62,000 bases of DNA, taken from the NCBI GenBank assembly GCA_014529385.2, contig CM043969.1, forward strand, positions 19,330,446 through 19,392,445, written 5' to 3'. Every line of letters begins with the position of its first letter. Positions within the stretch are counted from its first letter, which is position 1. Source of the stretch: Adiantum capillus-veneris (taxonomy: Eukaryota; Streptophyta; Polypodiopsida; Polypodiales; Pteridaceae). This document shows positions 57,529-62,000 of the stretch, piece after piece. A program made the position numbers and the translations under genes. Below the pieces are notes generated by a model. That model saw only the letters and a list, made by a program, of their open reading frames with translations. It searched no databases and was not told the origin of the DNA.

Positions 57529-58293
57529 CTACGTGGTCTCTATCGAATCTGAGTCATCCTCAGGGTCATTCATATACACGGGATCCTCTCCTATCCCTAT
57601 GTTAGTCTTTGAACTAGGTTTTGAGCTAGAAGCATTAAGGGATTTCTTTCTTCGTGTTTTCTTCTTTCTCGCTCGACCAATGGATGCAACATCTCTCTCT
57701 TCGAGGATGTAAGTTTGCTTTTGGAGCATCGACCGTGTGAGTGCATTCATTGGTGCTATGTTTATAGTTGGTGGTGTCCCATCAACAATCTCTATTATGT
57801 TCAATGGTGTGATTTTCGGTGCGTTTGGATTGTTATGACACTGTGCGATCAAATGATCTATGCCACAACGATTACAAGTGAGTATTGGCATTGCCAATGC
57901 ACTCCCTTGACTTGTTTGCATTAGTGCGGCATTATTTTGCATTCTAATGGGGCACTCAGCTACTCGATGTGGTCCACCACATTCGTAGCACTGAAGAGGT
58001 GGTCTCCGGGCAAAACTATTAATGTTTTGGCCTCTTGCTGCTAGCGCAGTAGCTTGATATACCGGTTTGATTTGTCCCCAATGGTCTTCCATATAGTACA
58101 TGGGACACTCCTCAAGAATGTCAACTCCATAGGTGATACTAGAGTCTATGTCCTCTTCGCAATCTACATAAGTACTAGATGACTCGCAACCTATTTGGTT
58201 CATAGGTGTAACTCTTGGATGAGGGGGTTGCGGTCCTAGCACTGGAGGTGGCAACGGTGTGGTTTGGACCACATTTTGGGTTCTAGGGACCAT
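57529..58293 (-). CDS. Zinc-knuckle linker ORF between gag and protease
   Basis: A 255-codon frame in a different phase from gag. It carries two more knuckles with the shortened spacing CX2CX3HX4C (CYECGGPHRVAEC and CNRCGIDHLIAQC). A lysine/arginine-rich patch (RARKKKTRRKKS) and an acidic C-terminus follow. It is in the same phase as the protease and RT frames downstream, with stops between, so it may be the start of the pol frame reached from gag by frameshift, or a broken gag extension. Confidence 0.7.
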   Translation of the reverse strand: MVPRTQNVVQTTPLPPPVLGPQPPHPRVTPMNQIGCESSSTYVDCEEDIDSSITYGVDILEECPMYYMEDHWGQIKPVYQATALAARGQNINSFARRPPLQCYECGGPHRVAECPIRMQNNAALMQTSQGSALAMPILTCNRCGIDHLIAQCHNNPNAPKITPLNIIEIVDGTPPTINIAPMNALTRSMLQKQTYILEERDVASIGRARKKKTRRKKSLNASSSKPSSKTNIGIGEDPVYMNDPEDDSDSIETT

Positions 58294-58334
58294 GTGCTAT
58301 AATGGCAATTGTTGCTCCATGGGTGGGGTAGGCA

Positions 58335-60872
58335 TCAATGCAGGAACTCAAGGTGAGTCTGCCGTCTATTTTCCATGATGCGTTTAAGCATTAGGCAATC
58401 CTTCGCTTGATGGCCATACCTACCACACGCGTTACAAGTCCCGTTAAACTTTACTCTGAAAGTAGGGCATTCACTCGTAGTATGTGGGCCCAAGCAAATT
58501 GAGCACCATTGTTGCTCCCTTATTGGATACATATGAGTGTTTTGTGGAGCACGATTACCCCTAAGGCTTTCTTGGATGGCCTTGGTGAGATCTGCCAGAG
58601 TCATCTCAGATATCGTTTGCTCTTTCACGATTGGCTTTATCTTCATTGGCTCATGCCCTGATTCTTGCAAGCTACTAGACTTCGGCTCGACAGACACTCT
58701 TTCTCCTGCAATCATTAAATTATCCTCCAATTGGATTGCATTCATGGTGACTGCTTCCCAAGTAGTGATACCTCTAATGACTAGGCCATTATAGATACTT
58801 TCATGTCGTAGTCCCCTAATGAATCTATCGAGCAATTGGTTGTTGTTGAATCGCTCGTTTGGATTGCATCGAGAATTCAAATTCTTTAGGCGACTAATGA
58901 AGTCTCTCACGGATTCACCTTCTTCTCGTTGGGCTTTCTGGAGCTGAGAGGCTACACCCCAAAGTACTCCCTCTCGAATGTATTCTTTTAAGAACAGTCT
59001 CCTAAGAGTAGAGTAGATTGTTTTCTCTTCTACTCTTAAGGTTCTATACCAATCTCCAGCCTTTCCGCTTAGGGTCAAACTCAAAGCCTTACACTTATGT
59101 AGCTCATTGTGCTCTTCCAAGGAATCGCACACATGTTCAAAGACTTCCATATGCTTTCTAGCATCTTCGTCTCCACTGAATTTCTGTGTGAGCTTAGCTA
59201 CTTGAACTGCCATGCTCCTAGGCTCTCTATCAGGTGCACCACGCATGTTTTCCGCAATAGAGCGACCGATAGTTTGAGCAAATGCTGCCAAATCTCCTAT
59301 TTGAGCAGGTATAATGGGTGTATGTGCTCCTAGAACCACATGTGAGATGGGAGTTGGCCTTGGCATTGGCATACGCGCGGCTCTTGGGTCCCATATTTCG
59401 TATGGTGGTGTACCAAACGGTGGTCCAAAGTTTACAGGCGTGGCCCTAGGCATAGGGGGTGCCTGATATGGCATGTTATTATTAAACGGCATGGCTCCAC
59501 TTGTATAAGAGATTGGATAATGCCATTGTGGATTGTAAGCTCTTGGAATAATCGGAGGTGTAGGAGCTACATGAGGCTGAGGTACGGCAGGTGCACATGA
59601 TTGATACATACATTTAGGTATAGTTGGGGGCACTGTGCTACTAGGCTTCGGCGCAGTATTAACAAATGAACTCCATGGTGTACTTCTTGTCACGCTCACC
59701 ACTGGGATATGCATGGTAGCCGTAGTGTCATTAAGAGAAAGATGAGCTAGAACTGGGAAGGTAAAGCTGCCACTTGTGGACTCAGATTGTACTGAGGCTC
59801 CTGGCGAAACAACATATGGAGGATCAATGGGGCTCACTGAGGGAGTCTCCATTTGTGATAGGGTTGGTTGGTTGGCCTTTCCCGTATCCAAGAATCTCAT
59901 TAGGCCTGTTGAAGGCATGTTGATCCCTGTGTTCTGTCTTTCTAACTCGGCAATCCTATGGAGGACATCACAGACTTTCTGTTGTTGCTCATCTATGCTA
60001 GTAGCACCCGATGTGGATTGTAGAACATCTAACCAACCCACATGATAGGTGTGTCCTGTGTACCAATCAATTAAAGCTTCCGCTTTTAGGTCATACTCCC
60101 AATTTTTGTTTAGGAATATCCCATCTAGGCCTAGCGTGCTGGAGGTTTCCCTCAAGGTGGAAGCATTATTGCTCCCCATCGCTTGCCCCTCCGTGACTGC
60201 TACCTTGGGAGCACTCGGTTGCTTGGCTGGCATGATTGTTGTCATAGGAGCCTTTGCTTTCAGGGCTCGACTTTGTTCTAGCCTTCGTAGGTTCTCAATT
60301 TCCCTCTCCCTGGTTGCTTGCATATAGCGTTCGATCTCTTGCACTTCGGCAAGACTCCTACCATCGGGTAGTAGAACCTCAGAGAGAGATAGTCCTAAAG
60401 GATCAGGAGGTGCAGTGGATGGAACATTCACATGCACACTCTCAAGAAGCATAGGGTCTATTTTAGGCATGAATGACGAATTTACTTCCCCACTCCCTTC
60501 ATTTATTTCATTAACCGCATGTTCGGAGCGAGTAGCTCTACTAAGGGTCTCTTTTAAGCGGCTAAACACGTTGGACTCGGGCCGTGGACCCATGGCATGC
60601 ATGTCTTGACTTGAACTATCAGGGTTTGGTGTAGGATACCCCTCCTTGACTTCGTAGTCAGAGGAAGAATCACTAGACACGATATGAGGATCTTGGGCCG
60701 CGCTACCTTGAGTCCCGGCCGAAGGTCCAGAACCTAGGGTGGAGGAATAATGTGTGCCCGCGTAAATGGAGGCACTACCAATATTCTCGTGCTCTAACAC
60801 TCGTCCAGAGCGTAGGTTCATATGACTTGGATCCCCTAGAAGTGTCAGTGAGTGCCCGTGAAGGCTGCTCAC
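58335..60872 (-). CDS. Gag of the large gypsy element
   Basis: An 845-codon intact frame. It begins MSSLHGHSLTLLGDPSHMNL followed by RSGR; the LRSGR signature near the N-terminus is familiar in plant gypsy gag proteins. A long proline/serine-rich middle (about residues 360-520) is followed by a Retrotrans_gag core near residues 550-720 (SGKAGDWYRTL, then FLKEYI and RFIRGLRHES). Two knuckles lie near the C-terminus: CSICLGPHTTSEC (spacing CX2CX3HX4C) and a canonical CNACGRYGHQAKDC. It would form the particle core and package RNA. The frame stops at 58335 and further knuckles continue in the next ORF. Confidence 0.88.
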   Translation of the reverse strand: MSSLHGHSLTLLGDPSHMNLRSGRVLEHENIGSASIYAGTHYSSTLGSGPSAGTQGSAAQDPHIVSSDSSSDYEVKEGYPTPNPDSSSQDMHAMGPRPESNVFSRLKETLSRATRSEHAVNEINEGSGEVNSSFMPKIDPMLLESVHVNVPSTAPPDPLGLSLSEVLLPDGRSLAEVQEIERYMQATREREIENLRRLEQSRALKAKAPMTTIMPAKQPSAPKVAVTEGQAMGSNNASTLRETSSTLGLDGIFLNKNWEYDLKAEALIDWYTGHTYHVGWLDVLQSTSGATSIDEQQQKVCDVLHRIAELERQNTGINMPSTGLMRFLDTGKANQPTLSQMETPSVSPIDPPYVVSPGASVQSESTSGSFTFPVLAHLSLNDTTATMHIPVVSVTRSTPWSSFVNTAPKPSSTVPPTIPKCMYQSCAPAVPQPHVAPTPPIIPRAYNPQWHYPISYTSGAMPFNNNMPYQAPPMPRATPVNFGPPFGTPPYEIWDPRAARMPMPRPTPISHVVLGAHTPIIPAQIGDLAAFAQTIGRSIAENMRGAPDREPRSMAVQVAKLTQKFSGDEDARKHMEVFEHVCDSLEEHNELHKCKALSLTLSGKAGDWYRTLRVEEKTIYSTLRRLFLKEYIREGVLWGVASQLQKAQREEGESVRDFISRLKNLNSRCNPNERFNNNQLLDRFIRGLRHESIYNGLVIRGITTWEAVTMNAIQLEDNLMIAGERVSVEPKSSSLQESGHEPMKIKPIVKEQTISEMTLADLTKAIQESLRGNRAPQNTHMYPIREQQWCSICLGPHTTSECPTFRVKFNGTCNACGRYGHQAKDCLMLKRIMENRRQTHLEFLH

Positions 60873-61888
60873 CTAGTATTTTTGGGTGTTTTGCAACCCA
60901 AGTCTTTTCTTAAATTAAATTTTTTTTTATTTTTTGATTTTTTGGTCCTTTTTTTCTGACCCAGATATAGAATAGAACGTATGATAGCTCAAAACGAGCG
61001 TCTCGGTCAGAGGGACATGCCGTGCTTTATAGCCCTCGGTTTGGTCACTTTATGCCCTCGGAATCCCTAAAACCGTCAATTTCTAGTAGGGAACTAGGCC
61101 CAAATTAGAAAGTCTAAGGGTGCAAGTGGGAAGAGAAGGGAGGAGAGTGGAGGACTTGCCCCACATGCTCTCATTCCCTCTTGAGGGGGTAGGGTATATA
61201 TATAAGAGTGAGTTTAGTATATATCATAGGACTGAGGCCTGGGCCTGGGCCTAGGACTGAGGCCTGGGCCTGGGCTTGGGCTTGGGCTTGGGCTTGGGGA
61301 AATGATCCCGATCCCGATCAAAATTTTAGTGTAGCCCCCCAGTCACTCACGCTTAAATATTTTTGGTTTTTTTTTTTTGTGGGGGACGACCGCGCGCGGT
61401 TTAGGTGACCCTTTCTTGGCCACACATACTGTCAACACCTACCCCTAACCTCTCTGTCGACAGCTCACAGACAGCTCACTACCTTATCTACTTACTAACA
61501 GTGCTGCTAACCACTAACTAATCTGTTAACCACTCTGCTAACTGCTTACTGACATTGGGCTAACTGTCCACCTACTTCCTCTCTCACTACATTACTTTGC
61601 AAAGACTGTGTGCAGGCAAACCTTGACAGAAAACTGTGTGCAAACAGAAATTGCTAACTGCCTTCCTACTTATTCATTCACTACGAACAAGCTAACGACT
61701 ACTAATTGTGCAAAGACTGTGTGCAAACAGAAAACACAACATTATGCAGAAATCACAGAACTTGCAGACAATACAGAAATTAACAACCTACAGAAAAATA
61801 ACTCATTCCTCTTCCTCTTCCTCTTCTTTCCTACTACAAACAACTCATAGGAGAAGCACAAAGTGCCTCTTGGGCTTAGTGCAGGGCG
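60873..61888 (-). other. Leader of the large gypsy element
   Basis: About 1 kb between the PBS and gag ATG. Contains a hexamer repeat (TGGGCC/TGGGCT, 61234-61299), a TATATATATA stretch near 61195-61203, and repeated GCAAAGACTGTGTGC phrases (61600-61620 and 61709-61725). No coding sense. Confidence 0.55.
61234..61299. repeat. (TGGGCY)n hexamer repeat
   Basis: Runs of CCTGGG and CTTGGG hexamers, partly as a 30-bp higher unit beginning GACTGAGGCCTGGGCC. Confidence 0.85.
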
Positions 61889-61912
61889 ATTCCCCGGTAG
61901 CGGGGCAAAAAA
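61889..61912 (-). other. Probable primer-binding site of the large gypsy element
   Basis: The minus strand next to the LTR reads TTTTTTGCCCCGCTACCGGG then GAATCG. The GCC...CGGGGAATCG part resembles the complement of a tRNA acceptor/T-arm as in Athila/Tat (TGGCGCCGTTGCCGGGGA), with several differences. Confidence 0.5.
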
Positions 61913-62000
61913 TGTGCGCTCCTTGCCGCACTGTCGAAGCAAGGGACTTGCCTAACACTGTGTGCGAGCCACAGAGGGCTCCAAGAACACAACTAGCTTA
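61913..62000 (-). repeat. 5' LTR of the large gypsy element, first 88 bp only
   Basis: TGTGCGCTCCTTGCCGCACT onward matches 48654 onward with four substitutions. Truncated by the window. Confidence 0.9.

Overview
The window reads as repeat-dominated nuclear DNA of a land plant, most likely a fern. It has no bacterial or organellar gene organisation. It carries Ty1/copia and Ty3/gypsy LTR retrotransposons primed by plant-type initiator-Met tRNA sites, very long CT/GT microsatellites, and decayed PPR genes. The PPR motif wording resembles what I recall of fern PPR proteins. The fern assignment is inference; I could not search a database. I found no intact host gene.

Layout: 1-530 is a ~316-bp-period repeat. 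582-9185 is a decayed transposase-like gene split by a 7.2-kb gag-only gypsy-type element (1710-8896, minus strand, TSD AACAC). 9300-14110 holds PPR pseudogene blocks, two of them a tandem duplication, with a solo LTR of the same family inside the second (11097-13125, TSD GGTAT). About 14850-25860 is a dead minus-strand Ty3/gypsy element; a 5.2-kb copia element (16178-21407, TSD CACAA) sits inside its RNase H domain. About 27170-38640 is a degenerate minus-strand coiled-coil gene of unknown family, interrupted by a second gag-only element (28422-35814) and by a short LTR pair (36152-37685). 40017-40171 is an LTR end with a primer-binding site. 40739-46167 is a young minus-strand copia element beside a ~120-bp CT tract. 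48654 to beyond the right edge is a >13.3-kb minus-strand Ty3/gypsy element of Tat/Athila-like aspect, with gag, protease, RT, RNase H, integrase and extra coding sequence after integrase.

The most interesting system is the pair of gag-only elements. They have ~2.7-kb LTRs and only 1.6-2.0 kb of internal sequence, and no pol. Each LTR encodes a short ATG-led exon (46-47 codons) ending at an AG/GT donor. Each internal region has a TAG/GTACC acceptor at the start of the gag frame, and the phases match, which suggests a gag gene whose first exon lies in the LTR. The second element also carries, between its PBS and gag, ~560 bp of coding-like sequence unrelated to gag, possibly a captured host transcript. 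In the large gypsy element a second DTG aspartic-protease-like motif lies downstream of integrase, and two polypurine-tract/TATA pairs lie near its 3' end.

Nesting order can be read directly from target-site duplications. Removing each inserted element restores an adjoining reading frame in several cases (1705/8902, 16173/21413, 28417/35820).
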